NCBI GenBank assembly: GCA_029264305.1
Contig: JARICA010000019.1
Coordinates: 20,894 to 84,893, forward strand
Length of the DNA stretch: 64,000 bases
DNA from: Faecalimonas sp.
GTDB taxonomy: Bacteria > Bacillota > Clostridia > Lachnospirales > Lachnospiraceae
Reading direction: 5' to 3'
In this document: in pieces, positions 1 to 9,046 of the stretch
Position numbering within the stretch: position 1 is the stretch's first letter
Layout: the number at the start of each line of letters is the position of its first letter
Position numbers and translations under genes: made by a program
The notes under the pieces: generated by a model
Seen by the model: only the letters and a program-made list of their open reading frames with translations
Told to the model about the DNA's origin: nothing
Database searches by the model: none

Positions 1-1409
1 GCTGTTTCTGGCATGAAGGAAGAAAGTAATTCAGCACCTGAAGAGATACTATAAATTAAGTTATAAAGTACAGTTTCCAATCTGTCTTTTTTCTCTTCTT
101 CTTTTGCCAAAGCCCAAGGCATAGTTTCGTCGATGTATTTGTTGCAGCGTTTGAACAAATTGAAAATTTCAGTAATCGCATCTGCAACGCGAAGTTTGTC
201 CATTTTTTCCTCTACTGCTTTTGGTGTGTGTTCAGTTACTGCTTTTAAATCAGCATCAACTTCTTCATGTACGCCTTTATTTGTAACAGTTCCACCAAAA
301 TATTTGTTTGTCATAGAAATCGTTCTGTTCACAAGATTTCCCAATGTATTTGCTAAGTCTGAGTTCATACGTTCTACCATTAATTCCCATGTAATGACAC
401 CATCATTTTCAAAAGGCATTTCATGAAGAACAAAGTAACGCACAGCATCAACTCCAAACATATTTACAAGTTCATCTGCATAGATAACATTTCCTTTTGA
501 TTTACTCATTTTTCCGTCGCCTTGTAATAACCAAGGGTGTCCAAAAATTTGCTTTGGAAGTGGAAGATCTAAAGCCATTAAGAAAATAGGCCAGTAAATT
601 GTATGGAAACGAATAATATCTTTTCCAATTAAATGTAAGTCAGCAGGCCAATTTTTGTTGAAAAGTTCTTTGTTTTCTCCACCACAGTCATATCCAATTC
701 CTGTAATGTAGTTTGTTAATGCGTCAAGCCAAACATATACAACATGTTTTGGATCGAAATCAACAGGAATTCCCCATTTAAAGGATGTTCTAGATACACA
801 AAGATCTTGCAAACCTGGTAGTAAGAAGTTGTTCATCATTTCATTTTTACGAGATACGGGTTGAATAAACTCGGGATGCGTATTGATATGTTCAATAAGT
901 CGGTCAGCATATTTACTCATTTTGAAGAAGTAAGCTTCTTCTTTAGCAGGTTGTACTTCTCTACCACAGTCAGGACATTTTCCGTCTACTAATTGTGATT
1001 CTGTGAAAAATGATTCGCAAGGTGTGCAGTACATTCCTTCATAATGTCCTTTGTAAATATCTCCTTGCTCATATAATTTTTTGAAAATTTTCTGTACCTG
1101 TTTTTCGTGATATTCATCAGTTGTACGAATGAATTTGTCATAAGAAGTATTCATCATATCTGCAATTTCTTTTACTTGAGAAGCAACACCATCAACGAAT
1201 TCTTTTGGAGATACTCCAGCTTCTTCGGCTTTTAATTCGATTTTCTGTCCGTGTTCATCTGTTCCTGTCTGGAAAAATACATCATATCCTTGGCTTCTTT
1301 TGTATCTTGCAATTGCGTCTGCAAGAACAAATTCATAAGTATTTCCAATATGTGGTTTGCCTGATGTGTAGGCAATGGCAGTTGTCATATAAAATTTTTT
1401 GTTTTCCAT
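1..1409 (-). CDS. metG: methionyl-tRNA synthetase, 3' end beyond the window
   Basis: Reverse-strand translation begins MENKKFYMTTAIAYTSGKPHIGNTYEFVLADAIARYKR and contains the KMSKSKGNV signature and a CxxC zinc region (CTPCESF...CPDCGRE). A Met T-box lies upstream. The frame stays open to the window edge. Confidence 0.96.
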   Translation of the reverse strand, partial: MENKKFYMTTAIAYTSGKPHIGNTYEFVLADAIARYKRSQGYDVFFQTGTDEHGQKIELKAEEAGVSPKEFVDGVASQVKEIADMMNTSYDKFIRTTDEYHEKQVQKIFKKLYEQGDIYKGHYEGMYCTPCESFFTESQLVDGKCPDCGREVQPAKEEAYFFKMSKYADRLIEHINTHPEFIQPVSRKNEMMNNFLLPGLQDLCVSRTSFKWGIPVDFDPKHVVYVWLDALTNYITGIGYDCGGENKELFNKNWPADLHLIGKDIIRFHTIYWPIFLMALDLPLPKQIFGHPWLLQGDGKMSKSKGNVIYADELVNMFGVDAVRYFVLHEMPFENDGVITWELMVERMNSDLANTLGNLVNRTISMTNKYFGGTVTNKGVHEEVDADLKAVTEHTPKAVEEKMDKLRVADAITEIFNLFKRCNKYIDETMPWALAKEEEKKDRLETVLYNLIYSISSGAELLSSFMPET

Positions 1410-1436
1410 AATTTCTCTCCTTTTGCTTTTAAACGA

Positions 1437-1715
1437 AAAAAATCGCCTTCTCTAAATATTAGAGAAGACGAGTGTTACCCGTGTTACCACTTCTGTTTAT
1501 CTCTGCCTCACGACAGAAACCTTAATGGGTACAAATGCATACCCACTCGCTGTAAAGGGCGAACCCATTATACCTTACAAATATATATTTGCTCAATATA
1601 CCGCTCAGAAGCCATGTTCAGTTTCTCTTCGCCTATCCCTCTCAGCATATTGGGAATTCTCTGTAAAGTTTCAAGAAACTTACTCTTTTCGTCACTGCGT
1701 TTTCGTTATATCTTT
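1437..1715 (-). ncRNA. T-box leader (Met) of metG
   Basis: Reverse strand carries a stem I region with 'GAACATGGC' (candidate AUG specifier), the T-box core 'AGTGGTAACACGGGTAACACTCGTC' and a terminator 'CTTCTCTAATATTTAGAGAAGGCGATTTTTTT', directly upstream of metG. Confidence 0.88.
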
Positions 1716-1924
1716 AAAAATCGTAACATAGACCTGCTTTTTTGTCAATGATTGGGAATGATCAGGTAGGTATTTATAATGTGAAAATAATAAAAAATAA
1801 ATTAAATATAGTAAAAAAAATAATTAATATGATAGTATATTGATAAACCTATGCATTTAGGACTAGTAGGACATTCATTTGGATGAATAGGATATGAAGA
1901 TTGGTTAGGAGGAGAGAAGAATGC

Positions 1925-2140
1925 ATGGAAATACACAAGAAAATTTTAATCGGCAGTTTACTTGTCCTAATGGTATGTCTGTTAGGTGGTTGTAGGAATG
2001 AAAAAGATACAGAAATTTTCCTAAATGTTACGAAAGGTAACATTGTTACATTTAAATGGGTCAATGTAAATGAGTGCGGAAAGTCATTTTCAGAGAAACA
2101 GGCAGACTATCTCCTCAAAATAAAAATCGTAAAAGAATAG
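1925..2140 (+). CDS. small putative lipoprotein (71 aa)
   Basis: MEIHKKILIGSLLVLMVCLLGGCRNEKD: signal peptide with LLGGC lipobox; SD-like ggaggag upstream. Confidence 0.6.
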   Translation: MEIHKKILIGSLLVLMVCLLGGCRNEKDTEIFLNVTKGNIVTFKWVNVNECGKSFSEKQADYLLKIKIVKE

Positions 2141-2201
2141 ATTTTGATAGTATAACACCCTGCTTTTTTTCATACACTGTAAAAAAAGTAGGGTGAATTT
2201 T

Positions 2202-3947
2202 ATGAAATTCTCTTTTACAAAGAAATCCAAAAAGGCACGTCATATTTCAGTTCTTCTTGCCATTTTACTTACCGTTTCTCTGCTGGCAAATCATTTTATT
2301 CCAAGTTCTTCTGATGTCAATAAAACTTTTGAAAAGTTTACACTATCTCTGTTTCAACAAGAAGTTTCCGCAAACACTATTAACTTACACTATACGTTGG
2401 AAAATCCAGAAAAATATGGTGTTTTCAATGTACCTGTAACATATGGAGATTTTTCCACAGATAAAATGTCAGCACTAGCATCTGTGGAAAATTGTGAGAA
2501 TCTATTAAAAAAATTTCCATACAGAAAATTATCAAAAGAGAACAGGTTAACCTATGATGTGCTGAAATCACATTTGCAACTGCAAAAAGAAGGGGGAAAA
2601 TATCTTCTGTATGAGGAACCATTGAATGCGATTACGGGTATACAGACACAACTTCCGGTTTTATTAGCAGAATATTCTTTTGCGAAAAAAAAAGATGTGG
2701 ATACCTATTTACAATTGTTGAAAGAAACACCAGAATATTTTGATTCGCTTATTGAGTTTGAGAAGGAGAAGGCAGAAAAAGGATTGTTTCTTTCAGATAA
2801 AGGGGTAGACTCTATTATAAAGCAGTGTGAGTCGGTGATTTCTCAAGGGAAAAACCATTATCTTTATTCAACTTTTCGCCAACGATTAGAAAAGATTAGT
2901 TCTTTAACAGAGAACGAGAAAAAACAGTATCTTTTAGAAAATGAGAAAAGGTTAGAAAGTAACGTATTTCCTTCTTATAATAAGTTAATTGAGGAATTGA
3001 AAATAATGCGTGGAAAGGGTGAAAATTCGTCGGGGGTTTGCCACTTTCCAAATGGGAAAAAATACTATCAATATAAAGTGAAAATGGAAACGGGTTCTTC
3101 AAGAAAAATTTCTGAGTTAAAATCGTTAATTCAGAAACAGATGACAGAAGATTTACTTGCGATGAGTCAAAAAGGAGTAGGAGAGAAAGTAGCAGCAACT
3201 GTTTTTTCTTTGCAAAAGAATACTCCAGAGAATTATTTAAAAGATCTAGAAAAAAAGATTACAAAAGTTTTTCCGAAAATTCCTAAAGTGGAAACAGAAA
3301 TTAAATTTGTGCCAAGAGATATGGAGCCGTATTTAAGCCCTGCTTTTTATTTGATTCCATGTATTGATCATACCGAAAAAAATGTGATATATATTAACCG
3401 TTCGCATAATATGGAAAAATTACATTTGTATACCACACTGGCTCATGAGGGATATCCAGGTCATTTATACCAGACTACATATTTTTCTTCTAAAAATCCG
3501 AATCCCATTCGTAGTCTTTTGAATTTTGGTGGATATGTGGAAGGTTGGGCGACTTATGCGGAAATGTGTTCCTATTATCTTACTCCAATGGATCGGGAAC
3601 GGGCAATTTTAGAGCAGAAAAACAGTTCCCTTTTACTTGGTTTGTATGCTAGAGCAGATATAGGTATACATTATGATGGTTGGTCTTTGAGAGATACAGT
3701 CAGTTTTTTTGAGAAATATGGTATTAAAGAAGAGAAAACGGTGGAAGAAATTTATGAATTGATTGTTTCTACACCTGCAAATTATTTAAAGTATTATATA
3801 GGATATGTAGAGTTTTTGGAATTAAAAAAAGATATGGTGGAAAAAAAGGGAAAAGCATTTTCACAAAGAGATTTTCATCGAGCGGTATTAGATGTTGGTC
3901 CTGCCCCCTTTTCGATTGTTAGAAAGTATGTTTTGAAAGAAAAATAA
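2202..3947 (+). CDS. DUF885 family protein (putative zinc metallopeptidase-like), with N-terminal membrane anchor
   Basis: HEGYPGHLYQ motif (HExxGH-like) and EGWATYAE, typical of DUF885. A GTG start at 2193 is also possible. Confidence 0.85.
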   Translation: MKFSFTKKSKKARHISVLLAILLTVSLLANHFIPSSSDVNKTFEKFTLSLFQQEVSANTINLHYTLENPEKYGVFNVPVTYGDFSTDKMSALASVENCENLLKKFPYRKLSKENRLTYDVLKSHLQLQKEGGKYLLYEEPLNAITGIQTQLPVLLAEYSFAKKKDVDTYLQLLKETPEYFDSLIEFEKEKAEKGLFLSDKGVDSIIKQCESVISQGKNHYLYSTFRQRLEKISSLTENEKKQYLLENEKRLESNVFPSYNKLIEELKIMRGKGENSSGVCHFPNGKKYYQYKVKMETGSSRKISELKSLIQKQMTEDLLAMSQKGVGEKVAATVFSLQKNTPENYLKDLEKKITKVFPKIPKVETEIKFVPRDMEPYLSPAFYLIPCIDHTEKNVIYINRSHNMEKLHLYTTLAHEGYPGHLYQTTYFSSKNPNPIRSLLNFGGYVEGWATYAEMCSYYLTPMDRERAILEQKNSSLLLGLYARADIGIHYDGWSLRDTVSFFEKYGIKEEKTVEEIYELIVSTPANYLKYYIGYVEFLELKKDMVEKKGKAFSQRDFHRAVLDVGPAPFSIVRKYVLKEK

Positions 3948-4164
3948 AGTGCGTTTTATTTTACGTTAATAAAATTTCTATTTCTTTTATAGTCTGAACA
4001 TATTTTGGACACATTTAATCATTATACTAAGAGTCAGATAGTTGATAAACAACAACTATCTCCCCCCCTCATAAAGTAAATTTTCACCTTAAGATGAATT
4101 TAAGGTGTACACTTTACTCTCATTCCTTTAAATAATGAACTAACATCATGTTGATGTTAGCCAA

Positions 4165-4206
4165 CAAAAAGGGTTGTTTTCTACAAAGTAGAAACAACCC
4201 TTTTTG
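4165..4206. terminator. bidirectional terminator between convergent genes
   Basis: caaaaagggttgttttctacaaagtagaaacaaccctttttg: long stem with A-run and T-run. Confidence 0.85.
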
Positions 4207-4227
4207 TGTATATCAATAAATAAAAAA

Positions 4228-4914
4228 TTAATTTCCTTTAGGTAAGTAAGGAATTAATGCACCGGCCACATTACTTGCTGGCATTGTTTGTAACCATACA
4301 CGTCCTGGTCCTGTAATGACTGTGTTGAAAAGTCCTTCTCCTCCAAATACAATATTTTTTACGCCTCGTATTGTTTGAATATCCATTTGGCAAGAAGCTG
4401 TCATTGCTGCTAAGTGTCCAGTATCTATCACGATTTGCTGTCCAGGTTGTAATTCATATTCAACTACATGACCGTCGAATTCAGCAAACATAGTTCCGTA
4501 TCCAGATACTTTTTGTAGAATAAATCCTTCACCACCAAACAAACCAGAACCTAATTTTTTCTGAAAATGCATAGAAAGTTGAACACTAGCTTCAGCTGCT
4601 AAGAAAGCACTTTTCTGGAAAATCATTTCATTTTCCGGACTGATTTGAAATGCTTTTATAGATCCTGGAAAACTAGAGGCGAAAGCGATTGTTCCGTTTC
4701 CACCTTGCGCAGTGTAAATATTTTGGAACATAGATTCGCCGGAAAACATTCTACCAAATGCTTTTCCGATACCACCATTGGTGCTCGTTTCCATAAGCAT
4801 ATTTGGTGACATCCAAGACATAGATCCTTTTTCAGTAATCATTTTTTCACCAGCTTCTAGATTACAGATAACAACTGGTAAAGTTTCTCCTTTGATTTGA
4901 TATTGCATAGGCAA
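4228..4914 (-). CDS. AIM24 family protein (TIGR00266-like)
   Basis: MPMQYQIKGETLPVVICNLEAGEKMITEKGSMSWM... with Gly-rich repeats typical of AIM24. Confidence 0.88.
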   Translation of the reverse strand: MPMQYQIKGETLPVVICNLEAGEKMITEKGSMSWMSPNMLMETSTNGGIGKAFGRMFSGESMFQNIYTAQGGNGTIAFASSFPGSIKAFQISPENEMIFQKSAFLAAEASVQLSMHFQKKLGSGLFGGEGFILQKVSGYGTMFAEFDGHVVEYELQPGQQIVIDTGHLAAMTASCQMDIQTIRGVKNIVFGGEGLFNTVITGPGRVWLQTMPASNVAGALIPYLPKGN

Positions 4915-4933
4915 TCTCCTTTCTGAAATAAAA

Positions 4934-5812
4934 TTATAATAACTTACTTATAGTATTACTTAATGTGGCGAATTCTTGTAACGTAAGAACTTCTCCACGT
5001 ATACTTGTACCTTTTCCAAGTGTTTCAATCGCTTCTGTAATAATCTCTTTTGAAAGATTTATTTCAGGAGAATTATTTAATCCATTGGCTAAAGTCTTTC
5101 TTCGCTGATTGAAAGATGCACGTATAATTTTAAACATAAGTTTTTCGTCTAAAACAGAAACGGGCGGTTCGGCATGTCGCTCTAAGCGAATTACCGCAGA
5201 AGCAACCTTAGGTCTTGGCATAAAACAATTTGGAGGAACATTGGCTACAATATAGGGTTTTGCGTAATATTGTACAGCCAAGGATAAAGCACCATAATCT
5301 TTTGTTCCTGGTCCGACTTGCATACGATCGGCAACTTCTTTTTGTACCATGACGGTAATGCTTGCAATAGGGACATTACTTTCAAATAATCCCATAATAA
5401 TTGGTGTAGTAATATAATATGGTAAATTTGCAACAACTTTAATTGGTTTACCATTATTACGTTCTTGTGCCAAAGCACGTATATCTACTTTTAATACGTC
5501 GTCATTAATAATAGTGACGTTATCAAATTCGCTTAATGTATCAGATAAAATAGGTATAAGGGCCTTGTCTATTTCAACGGCAACAACCTCTCTAGCTGCA
5601 GAGGCTAAGTATTGTGTCATTGTTCCAATTCCTGGACCGATTTCCAATACAAAATCATCTTTTGTAATCTCTGCAGAAGAGATAATTTTATCTAATACAT
5701 GTGTATCAATTAAAAAGTTTTGTCCAAATTTCTTTTGGAAAGAAAATTCGTATTTTTGTAATATTTCTATCGTATTTTGAGGATTGCCTAAAGTACATTT
5801 GGGCGTATTCAT
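4934..5812 (-). CDS. rsmA: 16S rRNA (adenine1518-N6/adenine1519-N6) dimethyltransferase
   Basis: KKFGQNFLID, VLEIGPGIGTMTQYL, NLPYYITTP motifs. Confidence 0.95.
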   Translation of the reverse strand: MNTPKCTLGNPQNTIEILQKYEFSFQKKFGQNFLIDTHVLDKIISSAEITKDDFVLEIGPGIGTMTQYLASAAREVVAVEIDKALIPILSDTLSEFDNVTIINDDVLKVDIRALAQERNNGKPIKVVANLPYYITTPIIMGLFESNVPIASITVMVQKEVADRMQVGPGTKDYGALSLAVQYYAKPYIVANVPPNCFMPRPKVASAVIRLERHAEPPVSVLDEKLMFKIIRASFNQRRKTLANGLNNSPEINLSKEIITEAIETLGKGTSIRGEVLTLQEFATLSNTISKLL

Positions 5813-5866
5813 AAATTTCTATCTCCTAACATTTTTATCTTGGTATCAGTATAGCATAGGATTACT

Positions 5867-6805
5867 TTAATGTGTGCAGGAAATTCGTTTTGTTTCAAGC
5901 CATTCATAAATATCCATATAGATAGTTTGTCTGTCGTTTTCGTTTAGGATTTCGTGCCGGTCATTTTTATATAGTTTTAAGGAAACATCTTGTATACCAC
6001 CATTTTTATATTTTTGAAAGATCGATTTTACCCCTTTTCCAAAGTTTCCAACAGGATCCTCTTCTCCAGCAATAAAAAAGATAGGGAGATGTTTGGGAAT
6101 CTTTTTAAAGTTTTTGTCTTTTGCAAGATGTTCTATGCCCCTAAACATATGATAATAGCCGTTTACCGTAAAGATAAAGTTACAGCGTTCTTCACTTAAA
6201 TAAGTATCTACATTTTTCGGATTCCGACTTAACCAATCCATTGTTGTACGAGATGGGGAAAATTTTTTATTATATCCACCAAATGCCATATTGTTTACAA
6301 AATTGCTTCTGTAATGCCATCCTTTAAATGTTGCAGTAATACGGCAGAAGATCTTGCCAAGTTTAATTAGGGAAAGAGGTTGGTTTCCAGTTCCCATAAT
6401 AATTGCTCCGGATAGTCCTAAACCATGCATGGTAAGATATTGTCTTACTAGAAAAGATCCCATACTATGTCCCAGAAGAAAATAAGGAGTTGTAGGGTAT
6501 TTTTCTTGTGTAAGTTGACGTAATTGATGTATATCTCCAATAACACATTCATTTCCTTTTTTTTCGTTAAAGTATCCCCAATCTTCTTTTGATTGTACAG
6601 AATCTCCATGTCCTAAGTGATCATGCCCGACAACATAATAACCGTGTTTGTTTAAAAAGTGTGCAAACTCATCATATCGGTCTATATATTCTACCATACC
6701 ATGGGAAATTTGAAGTATAGCAGAAATATTTCCTTCTGGAATCCATTCAATTGCATGAATGTTCGTTTTCTTATCCTGCGACAGATAATAAAAATGCCGT
6801 TTCAT
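5867..6805 (-). CDS. alpha/beta hydrolase (lysophospholipase/monoacylglycerol lipase-like)
   Basis: QISHGMVEYIDRYDEFAHFL, GHSMGSFLVRQ nucleophile elbow. Confidence 0.85.
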   Translation of the reverse strand: MKRHFYYLSQDKKTNIHAIEWIPEGNISAILQISHGMVEYIDRYDEFAHFLNKHGYYVVGHDHLGHGDSVQSKEDWGYFNEKKGNECVIGDIHQLRQLTQEKYPTTPYFLLGHSMGSFLVRQYLTMHGLGLSGAIIMGTGNQPLSLIKLGKIFCRITATFKGWHYRSNFVNNMAFGGYNKKFSPSRTTMDWLSRNPKNVDTYLSEERCNFIFTVNGYYHMFRGIEHLAKDKNFKKIPKHLPIFFIAGEEDPVGNFGKGVKSIFQKYKNGGIQDVSLKLYKNDRHEILNENDRQTIYMDIYEWLETKRISCTH

Positions 6806-6810
6806 AAATG

Positions 6811-8181
6811 TTATCTATCCTCCAGTTTGACATAATCTCGATAAGGGCATAAAGGGCGATAGGCAGGACGAATAATTTTATCTACATTTTTTAATTCTTC
6901 TAATCGGTGTGCACTCCAACCAACAATACGTGCAGCTGCAAAAATTGGAGTATATAGTTCTTTTGGAAGTCCAAGCATACCGTATACAAGTCCACTATAA
7001 AAGTCTACGTTTGCATTAACTCCTTTATAAATTTTACGTTTTTCTCCAATAACTTCAGGAGCAAGGCGCTCTACCATGGCATATAGGTTGTATTCTTTTT
7101 CACAACCTTTTTCTATAGCCAGACGTTTTACAAATCCTTTAAAGATATCTGCTCTTGGGTCTGAAATAGAATAGATAGCATGTCCCATACCGTAAATTAG
7201 ACCTTTTTGATCAAATGCTTTCTTATCTAATAAATCATTTAAATATTGGCGAACAGCATCTTCGTCTTCCCAATCAGATACATGTTGTTTCATATCTTCA
7301 AACATTTGGGATACTTTAATGTTAGCACCACCATGTTTTGGACCTTTTAGAGAAGCAAGAGCTGCAGCAATTGTGGAATAAGTGTCTGTTCCAGATGAAG
7401 TAACAACATGTGTAGTGAAAGTAGAATTGTTACCGCCGCCGTGATCCATGTGTAGTACAAGTGCCATATCAAGAACAGTTGCTTCAAATTTTGTATACTG
7501 CTTGTCTTTGCGAAGCATCATTAGAATATTTTCTGCTGTAGATAGATTTGGAGATGGTGCATAAATAAATAAATCATCTCCACGTCTATAGTTGTAAGCA
7601 TGATAGCCATAAACCATGAGCATAGGAAATTGGCTAATCAGATTCAGACATTGTCGCAAAACATTTGGAATAGAAGTATCATCTGCTTTTTCATCATAAG
7701 AATATAAATTCAAAATGGATCGAGAAAGACTATTCATCATATCTCTACTAGGTGCTTTCATAATGACATCCCTAACAAAATTAGGAGGGAGAGTTCTTCT
7801 TTCGATCAATGTTTCGTGGAAATCATTTAATTCTTTACTGTTTGGAAGATTTCCAAATAGTAGAAGGTATGCGGCTTCTTCAAATCCAAAATGTTTTGCA
7901 TCCAAAAAACCGTTTACAAGATCTTTGATGTTGTATCCTCTGTAATATAAATTCCCTTCACATGGAACTTCTACACCATCGATTTCTTTCTTGGCGCAAA
8001 CGTCAGAGATGTTTGTAAGACCTGCCAAAACGCCTTTTCCGTTTACATCACGGAGTCCACGTTTTACTTCATATTTAGTATATAATTCTTTGTCTATAGC
8101 GTTATTATTTGCACAGAGTTCTGCTAATTGTTGAATTTTAGGGGTGATTTCAAATAATACTTTGTCTATTGAATTTGCCAT
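6811..8181 (-). CDS. citrate/2-methylcitrate synthase family
   Basis: YRGYNIKDL, HMDHGGGNNSTFTTHVVTSSGTDTYSTIAAALASLKGPKHGGAN, GMGHAIYSISDPRA. Confidence 0.93.
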   Translation of the reverse strand: MANSIDKVLFEITPKIQQLAELCANNNAIDKELYTKYEVKRGLRDVNGKGVLAGLTNISDVCAKKEIDGVEVPCEGNLYYRGYNIKDLVNGFLDAKHFGFEEAAYLLLFGNLPNSKELNDFHETLIERRTLPPNFVRDVIMKAPSRDMMNSLSRSILNLYSYDEKADDTSIPNVLRQCLNLISQFPMLMVYGYHAYNYRRGDDLFIYAPSPNLSTAENILMMLRKDKQYTKFEATVLDMALVLHMDHGGGNNSTFTTHVVTSSGTDTYSTIAAALASLKGPKHGGANIKVSQMFEDMKQHVSDWEDEDAVRQYLNDLLDKKAFDQKGLIYGMGHAIYSISDPRADIFKGFVKRLAIEKGCEKEYNLYAMVERLAPEVIGEKRKIYKGVNANVDFYSGLVYGMLGLPKELYTPIFAAARIVGWSAHRLEELKNVDKIIRPAYRPLCPYRDYVKLEDR

Positions 8182-8341
8182 ATATAAACTCCTTTCTCTG
8201 AAAAAATTTACTTTATTATACTAAATTGCGAATTATAATACAATTATTAAGTGAATAATTTTTAAACTTTCTTAAGGATTTTTAGATTAGACTCTTAAAA
8301 AATCCATGTTAATCTTGTATACTACAAAGGAGGTGATAGAA

Positions 8342-9040
8342 ATGTTTAATATTTTAGTATGTGATGATGATAAAGAAATCGTAGAAGCAATTGAAATTTA
8401 TTTAAAACAGGAAGGATATAATGTGTTGAAAGCCTATGACGGTGAAGAAGCATTAAAAGTTTTAAAAAAGGAAGAAAAGGTAGATTTATTAGTTATAGAT
8501 GTAATGATGCCAAGGCTTGATGGTATTCGAGCGACATTAAAAATTCGTGAGGAAAATAGTTTGCCAATTATTATTTTATCTGCAAAATCAGAAGACGCAG
8601 ATAAAATTTTAGGACTCAATGTAGGTGCGGATGATTATTTGACAAAACCATTCAATCCGTTGGAATTAGTTGCTAGGATAAAATCACAGTTAAGAAGATA
8701 TACGAAATTAGGAAGTACAGTTGTACAAAATAGTAGTGCAGTATATACAGTAGGAGGATTATCTATTGATGATGATTTAAAAGAAGTAACTGTGGATGGA
8801 GAAGCAGTAAAACTGACGCCTATTGAATATAATATTTTATTGTTATTAATGAAAAATCAAGGAAAAGTTTTTTCTATCGACCAAATATATGAACGCATTT
8901 GGAACGAAGATGCAATTGGAGCTGATAATACAGTGGCAGTACATATTCGGCATATTAGAGAGAAGATTGAAATCAATCCGAAAGAACCGAGATATTTAAA
9001 AGTTGTATGGGGAGTTGGATATAAGATAGAGAAACTTTAG
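8342..9040 (+). CDS. OmpR-family response regulator
   Basis: MFNILVCDDDKEIVEAIEIYL, LLVIDVMMP, LTKPFNPLELVARIKSQLRR, C-terminal winged helix. Confidence 0.93.
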   Translation: MFNILVCDDDKEIVEAIEIYLKQEGYNVLKAYDGEEALKVLKKEEKVDLLVIDVMMPRLDGIRATLKIREENSLPIIILSAKSEDADKILGLNVGADDYLTKPFNPLELVARIKSQLRRYTKLGSTVVQNSSAVYTVGGLSIDDDLKEVTVDGEAVKLTPIEYNILLLLMKNQGKVFSIDQIYERIWNEDAIGADNTVAVHIRHIREKIEINPKEPRYLKVVWGVGYKIEKL

Positions 9041-9046
9041 AAAGGG

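Noticed and set aside
133-1411. Plus-strand ORFs 133..426 and 1205..1411
   Set aside because: Antisense to metG on the minus strand.
1525-1731. 68-aa plus-strand ORF
   Set aside because: Lies antisense to the Met T-box leader.
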